Made by a program: the position numbers and the translations under genes. Below, in pieces: positions 37,275 to 46,790 of a stretch of 64,000 bases of DNA. The first letter of the stretch is position 1; each line of letters begins with the position of its first letter. The notes below the pieces were generated by a model. The model was not told the origin of the DNA, ran no database searches, and saw nothing but the letters and a program-made list of their open reading frames with translations. This DNA is from Bacteroides ovatus (GTDB taxonomy: Bacteria > Bacteroidota > Bacteroidia > Bacteroidales > Bacteroidaceae): NCBI RefSeq assembly GCF_001314995.1, contig NZ_CP012938.1:1054001-1118000 (forward strand), given 5' to 3'.

Positions 37275-38849
37275 TCAAGCATTTATAATCTCCCAGTCCC
37301 CAATCGTACACCGTTCGCTATCAAAACTGACAGCCACCTTTACGACAGGCAATCCACATAAAGCAAAGCGTTCCGGATAATTTTTCAAATCAATTTGCTC
37401 CATCGCTTCACCCGCACTTTTATCCAGTTTCAGTTCCATCACATACAATGTAGTCTTCGTACGAAGTACTATATCTACCCGTCCACGAGGAGTACGAACT
37501 TCCACATCCACATAATGCCCTAATAAACTAAATATGATATAAAAGACCTGCTGATAGTGTCCTTCATATTTCGTATTATCGCATTGCGGTATAGTGGACA
37601 GGAACGTTTGCAAACGGCGTAATGCAGTATCCATATCACAATTACGGATATCGCGGGAAAGATAAGCCACCATTGTCGTGGTTTCCGGAGCTTTACTACC
37701 GACATAATGTGGAAGAAGACTTTTCATTAGGCCTATTCTCACTTCCTTATTAGGAATATTCAATGTATACAAGTCTAATTCCTCATCATAATTCTTAATA
37801 GTGATACAGCCACTTTGATATAACAGAGGGATAATACTTGTCATCCTTTCTGTTGGTGCATCAAAATCCTCGACCGAAACCTTATTATTTCCAATTTCGG
37901 AAGGTTCTACGCCAAACTTCTTCAACATATTTATCAGATACGTAGGCGTACCACTACCAAACCAGTAAGATCCAAATTTTCCATCTGCAAAAGCATTTAG
38001 CAAACTGAAAGGATTATATATATCGGGCGAAGGAGAAGTGAAATGATAACCATCATAATTTTCTTTCAATTTCATCAAAGCCTCTTCAGGTGTTATCCCC
38101 AATTTCTTTGCCAATCCTTCCAAATCATCCTTCATTTGCAAACGTATCTCATCTTCACTAATTCCACAGATAACAGCGTATGGCTCATCCATACTAATAT
38201 TCTTTATATTATTCAACTCACTAAAAATACTTAGTTGTGAGAATTTAGTAATACCAGTCAGAAATACATAACGCAAATAAGGATCACAAGCTTTTAACGG
38301 ACTGTAGAAGTTACGCATGATGTTACGCAATACATCCAGATTTTCCCGTTCATGTACTACATCAAGCAAAGGAGCATCATATTCATCAATAAGCACAACC
38401 ACCTTCTTACCTGTTTGCTCATAAGCACGCTTAATAAGATTGACTAAGCGTAGATTGGCATCCCCCTCTACTGTGTTAATAGCAAACGTACGTTCATATT
38501 CAGCAAGCATAAAATCAAGAAGACGTTCCAATCCTCCTTTATCCACATGTTTCGCCATACTCATATCGAAGTGAAGTACCGGATATTCCGTCCACTCCTT
38601 CTCCAGTTTCTCCATAGCCAATCCGTGAAACAGGTCCTTGCGTCCGGAAAAATAGCTATGCAGCGTAGAAGTAAGTAATGATTTCCCAAAACGTCGTGGA
38701 CGGCTCAAGAACATATAACTGGAAGCCGAATGAGTCATCCGATAAACATATGCTGTTTTATCAATATAGAGGTAATTCCCCTCCCGTATCTTCGAGAATG
38801 TCTGAATCCCGATAGGATATAATCTTTGCAAATCTTCCATATCAATCAT
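37275..38849 (-). CDS. AAA-ATPase-like protein with C-terminal DUF1703 nuclease domain
   Basis: An AAA-ATPase_like (PF09820) protein with a C-terminal PD-(D/E)XK-type DUF1703 domain, about 524 residues. The N-terminus PIGIQTFSKIREGNYLYIDKT is diagnostic, Walker A is SRPRRFGKSLL, and Walker B KKVVVLIDEYDAPLLD. The nuclease signature is GRVDIVL followed by YVMELKL (D, then ExK). These proteins are abundant paralogues in Bacteroides with unknown biology, possibly of mobile origin. The frame opens with a GTG at 38858, but the -7 box overlaps it, so I start at ATG 38849; ATG 38840 is also possible. Confidence 0.88.
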   Translation of the reverse strand: MIDMEDLQRLYPIGIQTFSKIREGNYLYIDKTAYVYRMTHSASSYMFLSRPRRFGKSLLTSTLHSYFSGRKDLFHGLAMEKLEKEWTEYPVLHFDMSMAKHVDKGGLERLLDFMLAEYERTFAINTVEGDANLRLVNLIKRAYEQTGKKVVVLIDEYDAPLLDVVHERENLDVLRNIMRNFYSPLKACDPYLRYVFLTGITKFSQLSIFSELNNIKNISMDEPYAVICGISEDEIRLQMKDDLEGLAKKLGITPEEALMKLKENYDGYHFTSPSPDIYNPFSLLNAFADGKFGSYWFGSGTPTYLINMLKKFGVEPSEIGNNKVSVEDFDAPTERMTSIIPLLYQSGCITIKNYDEELDLYTLNIPNKEVRIGLMKSLLPHYVGSKAPETTTMVAYLSRDIRNCDMDTALRRLQTFLSTIPQCDNTKYEGHYQQVFYIIFSLLGHYVDVEVRTPRGRVDIVLRTKTTLYVMELKLDKSAGEAMEQIDLKNYPERFALCGLPVVKVAVSFDSERCTIGDWEIINA

Positions 38850-38857
38850 ATTTTTCA

Positions 38858-38865
38858 CAAAGCTA
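38858..38865 (-). promoter_or_regulatory. -7 promoter element for the AAA-ATPase-like gene
   Basis: TAGCTTTG on the minus strand matches TAnnTTTG and overlaps the GTG at the head of the frame, leaving a very short leader or none. Confidence 0.45.
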
Positions 38866-38894
38866 CTAAAAATTATCCATCAGTCATTGCATTA

Positions 38895-38933
38895 CAAAAA
38901 AAATATCAACTATCTTCACAGACAGTTGATATT
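38895..38933 (-). terminator. Terminator of the capsule operon
   Basis: AATATCAACT (38902-38911) pairs with AGTTGATATT (38924-38933). Read leftwards, a run of eight T residues follows. It lies about 165 bases after the wzc stop codon. Confidence 0.8.
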
Positions 38934-39057
38934 ATAGAAATCACATCGGATTTACACCGACATGAGGGCGTTGATCAGGAATACACCGCTGTGTATTTCC
39001 TGACCACAAAATGTAGGGATCTTCATGTGTGTAGCATGAAGTTAGGGACCTACACAT
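38895..39057 (-). ncRNA. Putative structured RNA at the 3' end of the capsule operon
   Basis: Between the wzc stop and the terminator lies a chain of hairpins. Stem C: TGTAGG (39012-39017)/CCTACA (39049-39054), enclosing CTTCATG (39021-39027)/CATGAAG (39035-39041). Stem B: TCAGGA-ATACAC (38975-38986)/GTGTATTTCCTGA (38991-39003) with one bulge. Stem A: CATCGG (38944-38949) pairs with CCGACATG (38957-38964), one bulge. The terminator stem ends it. No credible protein is encoded on either strand. It could be a 3' UTR-derived small RNA or a protective 3' end. TACTTTTA at 39083-39076 is a weak candidate for an own promoter. Confidence 0.5.
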
Positions 39058-39095
39058 TCTTCATCTCACTTTTTCTAAAAGTACTTTGAAGCACT

Positions 39096-41537
39096 CTATT
39101 TCTCTTTATTATCGCTAGTTTCTCCATATCCGTAACCATAGCCATATCGTTTACCATAACCATAGTACTTACCATATTTACCATAACCGTAATAATAACC
39201 ATATTTTCTTTTCTTCAAATCCAAACCATTGATTACAGTACATAGGTTAGGTAACTTATTTCCATCAATAAGTTCATTAATCAAAGTATACTCATTCTTA
39301 CGAGTATAATCCGCGCGACATACATAAACAGATAAATCAGCCACACGTCCTATCAATAAAGTATCGGTAACCATACCAACAGGAGCTGTATCCAGAATTA
39401 CATATTCAAAATTCTTCTTAAGAGTCTCAATCGCTTTATCCAATCCATCACGGGCCAACAATTCAGTCGGATTAGGAGGAACTGTTCCACCAGGAAGAAT
39501 ATAGAGATTCTTACTGACATCGGAAAGCTGTACCAAATCCATCAAGTTCTTTTCCGGATTGGCCAAATATTGAGTTATACCTTGTTCTCTTTTTGATATA
39601 TTGAATACCTTATTCAAACCTGGCTTGCGGATATCAAGACCAACGATTACTACTTTCTTGCCCAATAAAGAAAGACTGATAGCAAGATTACCAGAGATAA
39701 AGGATTTACCTTCACCACTGACTGTGGAAGTAACCAAAATCACCTTCTTGTCATTTCCAAGCATAAACTGAAGATTCGTTCGGACATTGCGGAAGGTTTC
39801 ACTCATCAGGTTGTTTTGATTCTCAAATACAGCAATAGCTCCTTGTTTTTCATCAGTCAATGGGATATCACCGACAATAGGTGCACTGGTAAGTTTCTCT
39901 ACATCTGCACGACCTTCAATCTTAAATTTAGCTAATTCGAGTAAATAAATAACCCCTACCGGAATTCCAAGACCTAATATCAAAGCGATCAAATAAGTAA
40001 TCTTACTTCTAGGAGACACAGGAGCATCATCCGCTATAGCGTCATCTATTATCTTTGCATTATTGGCAGTAGCAGCCAAAGTTATAGCATTCTCTTCACG
40101 CTTCTGAAGTAACATCAGATAAAGCCCGGCTTTTATCTCCTGTTGACGAGCAATACTCACAAACTCACGTTCCTGTCCAGGCGCCTCACTGATGCGACGG
40201 GAATAACGATTCGCTTCACGATCCAGATCCGCTTTTGTGATATACAATCCACGCAACACCCTATCTAAAGAGACTTGTACATTCTCTTTCATTGCACTAA
40301 TGCTTGTATCCAGATTTATAATAGTAGGATTATTCTCCGTTGATGTACGCAGCAAACGTTTTCTCTCAACAAGCACATCATTATATCGATTGATGGCAGC
40401 AGCAAGATTCAAATCCTGCAACCCGATATTACTAGGTAAAACCTCATAACCTTCATTTTGCATATATTTCTGCAAATCCTGCAGCAAATTAATCTGGGTT
40501 TGATTCTCCACACGTTTCTTTTCATATTCAGCACTACCCGTCAAAGCTATCTGTGCATCACTGGTTAAATCTGTAATACCCGCTCCACGCTTAAAACTTT
40601 CCAGATCCTTTTCCGTACTACCGAGTTCTTTCGAAATAATACTAATACGTTCATTGATAAATTCTGCTGTTTTCTGCGCCACCTCGTTCTTATCATTATT
40701 CGTATTGATATTATACATCTCCAACAGCTTATTGATAAAATCCTTGCCGCGCTGTACATTTGAATTTTTCAATGATATGACAGCTACAGAAGTGGTTTTG
40801 GAAGTAGGTTCGATAGTCATATTCTTACAACACCATTTCGCTACAGCCAAAGGCCTATTAATTGTTGCTGTAATATTACGTGTAGTCTTTTCCGGATCTG
40901 TAATTTCTTCCAATGTCCTTTTAGAAGATAATACCGAGTCCGGCGTCAGGAAAAAAGCCAATGTCCCTTTGCCGGTAGGAAAAACAGCCGGCAATTTTTC
41001 GAAATGTTTCTGATATTTATTACCGGCAATCTTCACATTCACATCCATACTTCCCTGTGGTTGCAATGCCATCTCCACAATCATCGGTTCCTCCAACAAA
41101 TCAGCTTCCTGCGGAGTCAGACTCACTTGTACCGGTGAAGTCTTATACGTGTTTCTGGAAGGGAATTCATCTTCATCCGTATAGGAAATATAAAGCCCCA
41201 AATCTTCAACCACCTCTTTAACGATAGTCTTGGAACGGAGAACTTCAATCTCGTTATCAATATTCTGCGAAGAAGAGACCATACCATCCAATCCCAGACT
41301 CTCCAACCCGGAAAGCATTCCGGCACTACCACCTTTCTTATCATCCTTTATTAAAACCGTAGCGGAAATATTATATACGGGAGTGGATATATAAAGATAG
41401 ACCCATGCCGCAATCAAACACGCCACAACCGCACCCACAAACCAAGGCCAGTGGATCAAATACTTAAACAGTAGTTCCTTAACGTCTATATTTTCTTCCT
41501 TAGATTCTTGTGCTTCGTTGAAATCTGTTTCTTTCAT
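39096..41537 (-). CDS. wzc: Wzc-like polysaccharide co-polymerase / tyrosine autokinase
   Basis: An 813-residue inner-membrane protein that controls capsule polymerisation and export. A Wzz domain with first TM (about 33-50), a long periplasmic coiled-coil and GNVR part, second TM (about 513-533) and a cytoplasmic BY-kinase follow in order. Walker A is TVSGEGKS (605-612) and A' VGLDIRKPG with D635. The C-terminal tail 779-804 holds 13 tyrosines spaced by Gly and Lys, the autophosphorylation cluster. It is the last gene of the capsule operon, 9 bases after the wza-like gene. Confidence 0.95.
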   Translation of the reverse strand: MKETDFNEAQESKEENIDVKELLFKYLIHWPWFVGAVVACLIAAWVYLYISTPVYNISATVLIKDDKKGGSAGMLSGLESLGLDGMVSSSQNIDNEIEVLRSKTIVKEVVEDLGLYISYTDEDEFPSRNTYKTSPVQVSLTPQEADLLEEPMIVEMALQPQGSMDVNVKIAGNKYQKHFEKLPAVFPTGKGTLAFFLTPDSVLSSKRTLEEITDPEKTTRNITATINRPLAVAKWCCKNMTIEPTSKTTSVAVISLKNSNVQRGKDFINKLLEMYNINTNNDKNEVAQKTAEFINERISIISKELGSTEKDLESFKRGAGITDLTSDAQIALTGSAEYEKKRVENQTQINLLQDLQKYMQNEGYEVLPSNIGLQDLNLAAAINRYNDVLVERKRLLRTSTENNPTIINLDTSISAMKENVQVSLDRVLRGLYITKADLDREANRYSRRISEAPGQEREFVSIARQQEIKAGLYLMLLQKREENAITLAATANNAKIIDDAIADDAPVSPRSKITYLIALILGLGIPVGVIYLLELAKFKIEGRADVEKLTSAPIVGDIPLTDEKQGAIAVFENQNNLMSETFRNVRTNLQFMLGNDKKVILVTSTVSGEGKSFISGNLAISLSLLGKKVVIVGLDIRKPGLNKVFNISKREQGITQYLANPEKNLMDLVQLSDVSKNLYILPGGTVPPNPTELLARDGLDKAIETLKKNFEYVILDTAPVGMVTDTLLIGRVADLSVYVCRADYTRKNEYTLINELIDGNKLPNLCTVINGLDLKKRKYGYYYGYGKYGKYYGYGKRYGYGYGYGETSDNKEK

Positions 41538-41546
41538 TGCAAATCA

Positions 41547-42371
41547 TTATTTTAAAATATTTACTAATAGGCTGACGATAGATACCAAAATAGAAGTAGC
41601 AGAGAACCAAAGACTGGTACTGTTGCCCACATCCGAATTTCGAGCCTTTGCTTTATTAGGGGTTACATAAACAATATCATTCTGCTGTAACCAATAGTAA
41701 GGTGAAAGAATGGTTTCGGCCTTATTCAAATCCAAGGTTACAATTTGCTGTTTGCCGTTTGCGTCCTCACGAATCAACTTCACATTATCACGAAGACCGT
41801 ATACTGTCATATCACCTGCCATGGCTAATGCTTCCAACAGATTTACTTTCTCATTAGAGATAGTAAAAGTACCCGGTCTGGTAACTTCGCCGATAACAGA
41901 TATTTTATAATTTACCATACGCACCGTTACAATGGGAGTCTCCTTCATGTAAGGCTTCAATTTATCTATAATCAGCTGTTCAGCTTCCCTTTTCGTTAAG
42001 CCGCCTAACTTCAATTCTCCTAATACAGGAAAATTTATATTTCCTTCATTATCTACCAAATAAGGTTGTAATACAGGTTGAGTAGTCACATAAGACGAAG
42101 TACTCACAGCTATTCCAGCATTACTGGCCACTGTCAGGTTAAAAGGTATCGCAAGTTCAGGACTAGTGCACGATACCACAATAGTCAACAAATCCTTTGG
42201 CATTATCTTGGCATCATACAATTTTTCCTGTTGTTCTACCTCGTTCACAACTTCCACATTTTGAAAATATGGAACCTTTTTATAAGACTGACAAGCAGTC
42301 AATAGGAATGGCAACAATAGTAGCCATAAATTTCTGTTGTTAAGTCTTCTCATCATAATTCGTAAATTCAT
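41547..42371 (-). CDS. wza: Wza-like polysaccharide export lipoprotein
   Basis: A 274-residue outer-membrane export protein. The signal peptide ends in the lipobox LLTAC (Cys 27). A Poly_export domain (about 50-150, with AKIMPKDLLTIVV and YLVDNEGNINFPVLGELKLGGLT) and an SLBB domain (KISVIGEVTRPGTF to about 245) follow, then a C-terminal hydrophobic segment (about 250-272, LWFSATSILVSIVSLLVNIL), common in Bacteroidetes versions. The start at 42371 has AAAGGG at a good distance. With Wzc it forms the trans-envelope capsule export path. Confidence 0.93.
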   Translation of the reverse strand: MNLRIMMRRLNNRNLWLLLLPFLLTACQSYKKVPYFQNVEVVNEVEQQEKLYDAKIMPKDLLTIVVSCTSPELAIPFNLTVASNAGIAVSTSSYVTTQPVLQPYLVDNEGNINFPVLGELKLGGLTKREAEQLIIDKLKPYMKETPIVTVRMVNYKISVIGEVTRPGTFTISNEKVNLLEALAMAGDMTVYGLRDNVKLIREDANGKQQIVTLDLNKAETILSPYYWLQQNDIVYVTPNKAKARNSDVGNSTSLWFSATSILVSIVSLLVNILK

Positions 42372-42427
42372 AATTAAACGCCCTTTAATTTCTAAGTTTT
42401 TATTATCGTCTTTTTATTGTCAATTAT

Positions 42428-43834
42428 TTAATATGCTTCTTTTTCTCCGCGTATGGCATTATACACTGTCTTATACATAATATATAAATCCAATAAAAAA
42501 GTCCAATGCTCTATGTACCAGATATCACGTTGCACGCGACCCTCCATCTGCCAGAGTTCTTTCGTCTCACCACGATAACCAGTCACCTGCGCCCAACCAG
42601 TTATTCCAGGTTTAACAAAGTGACGAACCATAAACTTATTTATCAGATTAGAATATTCCTCCGTATGCTTCAACATGTGTGGACGGGGACCTACAATAGA
42701 CATATCACCCTTCAACACATTGATGAATTGTGGTAATTCATCCACACTAGTCTTCCTCATAATCTCTCCGATACGTGTTTTACGAGGATCATTTTCCGTG
42801 GCCTGAAGAGTATCACATTGCGTATTAACCTTCATCGAACGAAACTTGTAACACCAGAATTCACGACCATCCTCACCACTGCGTTTCTGCTTGAAAAAGA
42901 CAGGGCCGGGAGAACTTAGCTTGATCGCAATTCCGAAGAATATATAAACGAACGGGAAGACTGTAATAAGAAATAGCCCTGAACAAATGACATCAAAAGT
43001 ACGCTTGATAATACGGTTCTCCAATGACTCCAATGGCTCACAACGAATGGAAAGCACAGGAACATTACCCAATAACTCAAAATGCATCCTACGTTTCAAA
43101 TAGTTACGGACATTAGGAACACTAAAAAAACGGACCAAATGATTTTCACAGTAATTAATAATAGGAACAATCTCCGCACTACGCACAGAAGGAAGACTAC
43201 AATAAAGCTGATTAATCTCTCCCGCATGTTTTTCTAAAAAAACACTTACTTCATTGGGTTGTCCCAAATATGGAACCTCCTGTGGATACCGACCCGAAGG
43301 AAAATCCTCGAAATAACCCAGTACACGATAACCAGACGTAGGATCATCCGTCATCGCATGATAAAGTTCCTGCATATTCTCATGGCTCCCAACCAATACG
43401 ACCTTACGAACATTTCCTCCCTTTTTTCGATAAAGCTCCAGAAAGTGACGGGAAATTAAACGATAGCTGATAATAACAATTATTAAAGCAACATAAAACA
43501 GTCCGAAATATCGGGAATGTGAAAAATGAAAATGAAAAACAAGCAACGTACAAACCGATAAAAAGACAAAAGGAACCATGTTACGTAAAACACGGATCAT
43601 AATCTGTTCAGGACGTACCACAGGACGATGAAGAATAACACCTGAATGCATATTACAAAGTAAATAGCACAGAGTGATAAGAGTCATACCCTGAAAGATA
43701 GAACCGCAATGAATACACCAGAAACGGGTACCCAGAAACAAATTAAATCCCCATAAAAGCAGGTTCAGCAAAATAAGATCCCCAAAAAGGACCAAAGATT
43801 TTAGGACTTTGTTAAAACGTTGGACTTCCTGCAT
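42428..43834 (-). CDS. Undecaprenyl-phosphate sugar-1-phosphate transferase (WcaJ/WbaP-like)
   Basis: A 468-residue polyprenyl glycosylphosphotransferase that starts capsule repeat-unit synthesis on undecaprenyl phosphate. Four to five N-terminal hydrophobic segments precede a Rossmann-like domain (KVVLVGSHENMQ and following). The C-terminal catalytic part has KRTFDVICSGLFL, SPGPVFFKQKRSGEDG, FRSMK, TSVDELPQFINVLKGDMSIV and GPRPH. The sugar (glucose, galactose or other) cannot be told. It is encoded near the 3' end of the operon, just before the export genes. Confidence 0.93.
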   Translation of the reverse strand: MQEVQRFNKVLKSLVLFGDLILLNLLLWGFNLFLGTRFWCIHCGSIFQGMTLITLCYLLCNMHSGVILHRPVVRPEQIMIRVLRNMVPFVFLSVCTLLVFHFHFSHSRYFGLFYVALIIVIISYRLISRHFLELYRKKGGNVRKVVLVGSHENMQELYHAMTDDPTSGYRVLGYFEDFPSGRYPQEVPYLGQPNEVSVFLEKHAGEINQLYCSLPSVRSAEIVPIINYCENHLVRFFSVPNVRNYLKRRMHFELLGNVPVLSIRCEPLESLENRIIKRTFDVICSGLFLITVFPFVYIFFGIAIKLSSPGPVFFKQKRSGEDGREFWCYKFRSMKVNTQCDTLQATENDPRKTRIGEIMRKTSVDELPQFINVLKGDMSIVGPRPHMLKHTEEYSNLINKFMVRHFVKPGITGWAQVTGYRGETKELWQMEGRVQRDIWYIEHWTFLLDLYIMYKTVYNAIRGEKEAY

Positions 43835-43871
43835 ACACTTTATTTTTATAATTCTTATCTGGAATAATTAC

Positions 43872-44627
43872 CTATTTTTTCAGTAATGCGAGTACAAATT
43901 GCGGTACTTTCCAAGCCATCTTTTCCAATTTGGTCAAAGTAGGCCATAATCCGTGCGAGACATACACCCTAATATCCTCTTCCCACATCTTCTTACGTTT
44001 AGCACTATCAGTAGAAAGCCCACCCATACGCATCCGCACGATATATTCATTGAGATATGTCACCGTGAGTCCACCGGTCAACAGATAGCGTACCAATAGG
44101 TCACTATCAGCTGCAATTTTATAACTCTCGTTATAAAGCCCCAGTCTCATCATTACATCGCGTCGTATATAGCAAGTGGGATGAAGCGGAAGCCATCCAT
44201 GACGCACTTTCCAAAGACGATACCCTCCCCCAATCCAGTTGCGCACCACTTTGTTCGTATTATCAGGATTCACAAAGAGACCATCACCATATAAGAAATC
44301 AGCATGTGTCCGTTTTATTCGTTTTACAATGCGCCCAATTACCCCATTATCATAAAAAAAATCATCCGAATGCAGCAATCCAATTATCTCTCCCGTAGCC
44401 ACACGAATACCCTTATTGATAGCCTCATACATACCATGGTCAGGTTCCGATATAATGATCGAAATTCGATCTACATATTCTCGGATAATATCCAACGAAC
44501 CATCCGTACTGGAGCCATCCACCACAATAAACTCTATGTCATTATAATCCTGTGCTAAGACACTCTCGATAGCACTCCTAATCGTTGCTGCACGATTGTA
44601 GCACGAAGTTATAATTGAAACTTTCAT
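43872..44627 (-). CDS. GT2 family glycosyltransferase
   Basis: A 251-residue GT-A fold glycosyltransferase similar to WcaE-type enzymes. The nucleotide-sugar part starts SIITSCYNRAATIRSAIESV, with FIVVDGSSTDGSLDII; the acidic metal motif is in GLLHSDDFFY and LYGDGLF. RMRMGGLSTDSAKRKK near the C-terminus is typical of this branch. There is no TM segment apart from a weak C-terminal hydrophobic stretch, so it is cytoplasmic, adding a sugar to the lipid-linked capsule unit. It lies 37 bases upstream of the initiating transferase gene. Confidence 0.9.
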   Translation of the reverse strand: MKVSIITSCYNRAATIRSAIESVLAQDYNDIEFIVVDGSSTDGSLDIIREYVDRISIIISEPDHGMYEAINKGIRVATGEIIGLLHSDDFFYDNGVIGRIVKRIKRTHADFLYGDGLFVNPDNTNKVVRNWIGGGYRLWKVRHGWLPLHPTCYIRRDVMMRLGLYNESYKIAADSDLLVRYLLTGGLTVTYLNEYIVRMRMGGLSTDSAKRKKMWEEDIRVYVSHGLWPTLTKLEKMAWKVPQFVLALLKK

Positions 44628-44669
44628 AAAAAATAGCTTTATCCATTAATAAAACATATACTGCCTCTT

Positions 44670-45632
44670 TTACTCATATTTATGAATCCAATCTAAAGTG
44701 ACCTTAGTACCCTCTACCCTAGATACCGGCAAATGAGGAGCTATTGATTTTATAGGCTCCAAATTATGAACATTGTTCGTTGTCATATTATGCAGTCGGA
44801 AGCTAGTCATAGGGAAAGCGATTCCTATTTTTTTTAAACAATCCCCCACATATCCCATCCATCGGAAGCAAAAATAAGGGACATGAGGAATTTTAATACC
44901 TTCGATATTTGCTATTTCATTAGCCCAATCTGTGATAGAATAGGCTTCGTAGTCTCCTAGATAATACACATTTCTGTTCACTTTTTCAGACTCCGCCTTC
45001 AAGATAGATTCTATTTGATAAATAGCATTGTCAACATATCCATACGTCTTTTTACAAGCTTTCTTGCCCATATGAAAATACATACGATTCATCACAATAT
45101 GGAAAAATTTATCGTAAGGTTCTCCAAACCATGGTCCCCAGATTGATGTGGGCCTTATAATGCTCCATGTATAAGACGGATTTGCCTTCTTTATTCTTCT
45201 TTCTGTTTCAACTTTACTTTCTCCATAAAGTGTATGAGGCGCATAGTCTTCAAAATCTTTAGGCATGTATCCGGGTTCACACACATACATTGATGAAGCA
45301 AACACTGCTTTTTGGACTGTACCAGCTTCATCAATTGCTTTCAACAGGTTACTTACTCCAGTCATATTGGCATCGTAATCTTTCAAAGTCAAGCCTCTTA
45401 AATCTGTTCGAGCTGCCAGATGAATCACTATATCCGGTTTGTATTCCACAATTTTCTCCCTCAACTCTTCATACTCTCTAATATCCACGCGTTTCCAAAA
45501 TCTATTGTGAGAATCGATTTTAGGCTCATTAATATCGAAAGTAAGAAGTTCGGCATCTGTTTTTTTTAACAGATGTTCTATCAGATTAGTACCAATAAAT
45601 CCGCTTCCACCTGTAATTAGTATCTTTTTCAT
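44670..45632 (-). CDS. NAD-dependent sugar epimerase/dehydratase (extended SDR)
   Basis: A 320-residue extended short-chain dehydrogenase. The NAD-binding loop is ITGGSGFIGTNL (5-16), followed by LTFDINEP; the active site is the Y-x-x-x-K of LYGESKVE with the preceding Ser in FASSMYVCEP. IRPTSIWGPW is also typical. It probably makes or modifies a nucleotide sugar for the capsule unit, e.g. an epimerase, 4,6-dehydratase or reductase; which one cannot be told. It is spaced 40 bases from each neighbour, more loosely than the central genes. Confidence 0.88.
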   Translation of the reverse strand: MKKILITGGSGFIGTNLIEHLLKKTDAELLTFDINEPKIDSHNRFWKRVDIREYEELREKIVEYKPDIVIHLAARTDLRGLTLKDYDANMTGVSNLLKAIDEAGTVQKAVFASSMYVCEPGYMPKDFEDYAPHTLYGESKVETERRIKKANPSYTWSIIRPTSIWGPWFGEPYDKFFHIVMNRMYFHMGKKACKKTYGYVDNAIYQIESILKAESEKVNRNVYYLGDYEAYSITDWANEIANIEGIKIPHVPYFCFRWMGYVGDCLKKIGIAFPMTSFRLHNMTTNNVHNLEPIKSIAPHLPVSRVEGTKVTLDWIHKYE

Positions 45633-45672
45633 TAATGAGGTATATGATTAATTTTCTTAGACTTTTTACTCA

Positions 45673-46779
45673 TTATAAAAGGTTTATATATTCTTCTTGA
45701 TAGCGCCTAGACATTACTTCAGAGGTAAACTCTTTAGTGTAAACGTATTGAATGTTTTCTGAAGCCTTTAAACTATCAAATTCCAGTATTCTTGTTATCC
45801 CTTCAAGCAACTCTTTCTGATTGTGTTGATTGTAGAGAATACCTGTATCATCTCCCAACATATTCATTACTGCTCTATGCGATGGAATATCAGACAAAAG
45901 CATAGGAAGTCCAACACTCATACTTTCCAACAAGGTATTCGCCAATCCTTCTGTATTGGAAGCCGATATATAAAAATCAGATGCAATTATATAATCATAA
46001 ACCCTGTTTGAAAAACCAGGCATTATGATATTTGTACTTTCTTGTTTTTTAAGCTCATCCCACATGGGGCCCTTACCAAGCATCACAAGTCCAATGTCTG
46101 ATCTGTCGAGTAAACGAAACGCATGGATGATAATATCAGGATTCTTTTCTTGTGAGAATCGACTAATAAAAATGAAATATTTCATCCCCTCTTTCAATCC
46201 AAATTCTTTTCGATATTTTGATTTTTCATCGTCATTATACTTCCAAACAGGCATAGAGGAACCATTAGGAATACATTTAAAATCCCAACCTTTATTAGTT
46301 AAATAATCTTCTCTAATATTGGGAGCACAACAAATCCCATTTTTTATCCAACGAGTGAAAATATGATCAAGTAAAATAACAATTTCACCTTTAATTTTGC
46401 CATATAATACAATCTGAAACTCATTTGGATAATTGTGAATAGTGAATATCTTAATAAATTTCTTTGGAAGAAATGCCATAAGATATAAAGATCGCGGACA
46501 ATGAGCATGTAACACATTCGGTTCAATCTCATTAACAGTGTCTTTTAGCCTTAAATATAATGAAATTGGATTCAGAAATTTATTCTTCGAAAGTTGATAT
46601 ATACTTATAGGTAATTTTGAGAAATCATGCATTCTTGTCGTTTCTTTCTCTGGAACAAATGTAATAATAGAGACTTCAAATTTTAAGAAATCAATATTCT
46701 TAATGATGTTATACATTACATTGACAGGTCCTTCGTTGCATAGCGAGGACACTAAGTAGCAAATTCGTTTCTTTTCCAT
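45673..46779 (-). CDS. GT4 family glycosyltransferase
   Basis: A 368-residue GT-B glycosyltransferase. The N-terminal acceptor domain starts KRICYLVSSLCNEGPVNVMY; the C-terminal GT4 domain contains KYFIFISRFSQEKNPDIIIHAF, LVMLGKGPMWDEL and the donor-binding E-x7-E region YISASNTEGLANTLLESMSVGLPM. It is cytoplasmic. One of five retaining-type transferases of this fold in the operon. Visibly AT-rich compared with the housekeeping flanks. Confidence 0.9.
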   Translation of the reverse strand: MEKKRICYLVSSLCNEGPVNVMYNIIKNIDFLKFEVSIITFVPEKETTRMHDFSKLPISIYQLSKNKFLNPISLYLRLKDTVNEIEPNVLHAHCPRSLYLMAFLPKKFIKIFTIHNYPNEFQIVLYGKIKGEIVILLDHIFTRWIKNGICCAPNIREDYLTNKGWDFKCIPNGSSMPVWKYNDDEKSKYRKEFGLKEGMKYFIFISRFSQEKNPDIIIHAFRLLDRSDIGLVMLGKGPMWDELKKQESTNIIMPGFSNRVYDYIIASDFYISASNTEGLANTLLESMSVGLPMLLSDIPSHRAVMNMLGDDTGILYNQHNQKELLEGITRILEFDSLKASENIQYVYTKEFTSEVMSRRYQEEYINLL

Positions 46780-46790
46780 AGCCTATACCT

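Noticed and set aside
38826..39089. An 87-codon plus-strand frame after the capsule operon
   Set aside because: It runs through the hairpin chain and terminator and overlaps the start of the AAA-like gene; no ribosome site or family pattern.
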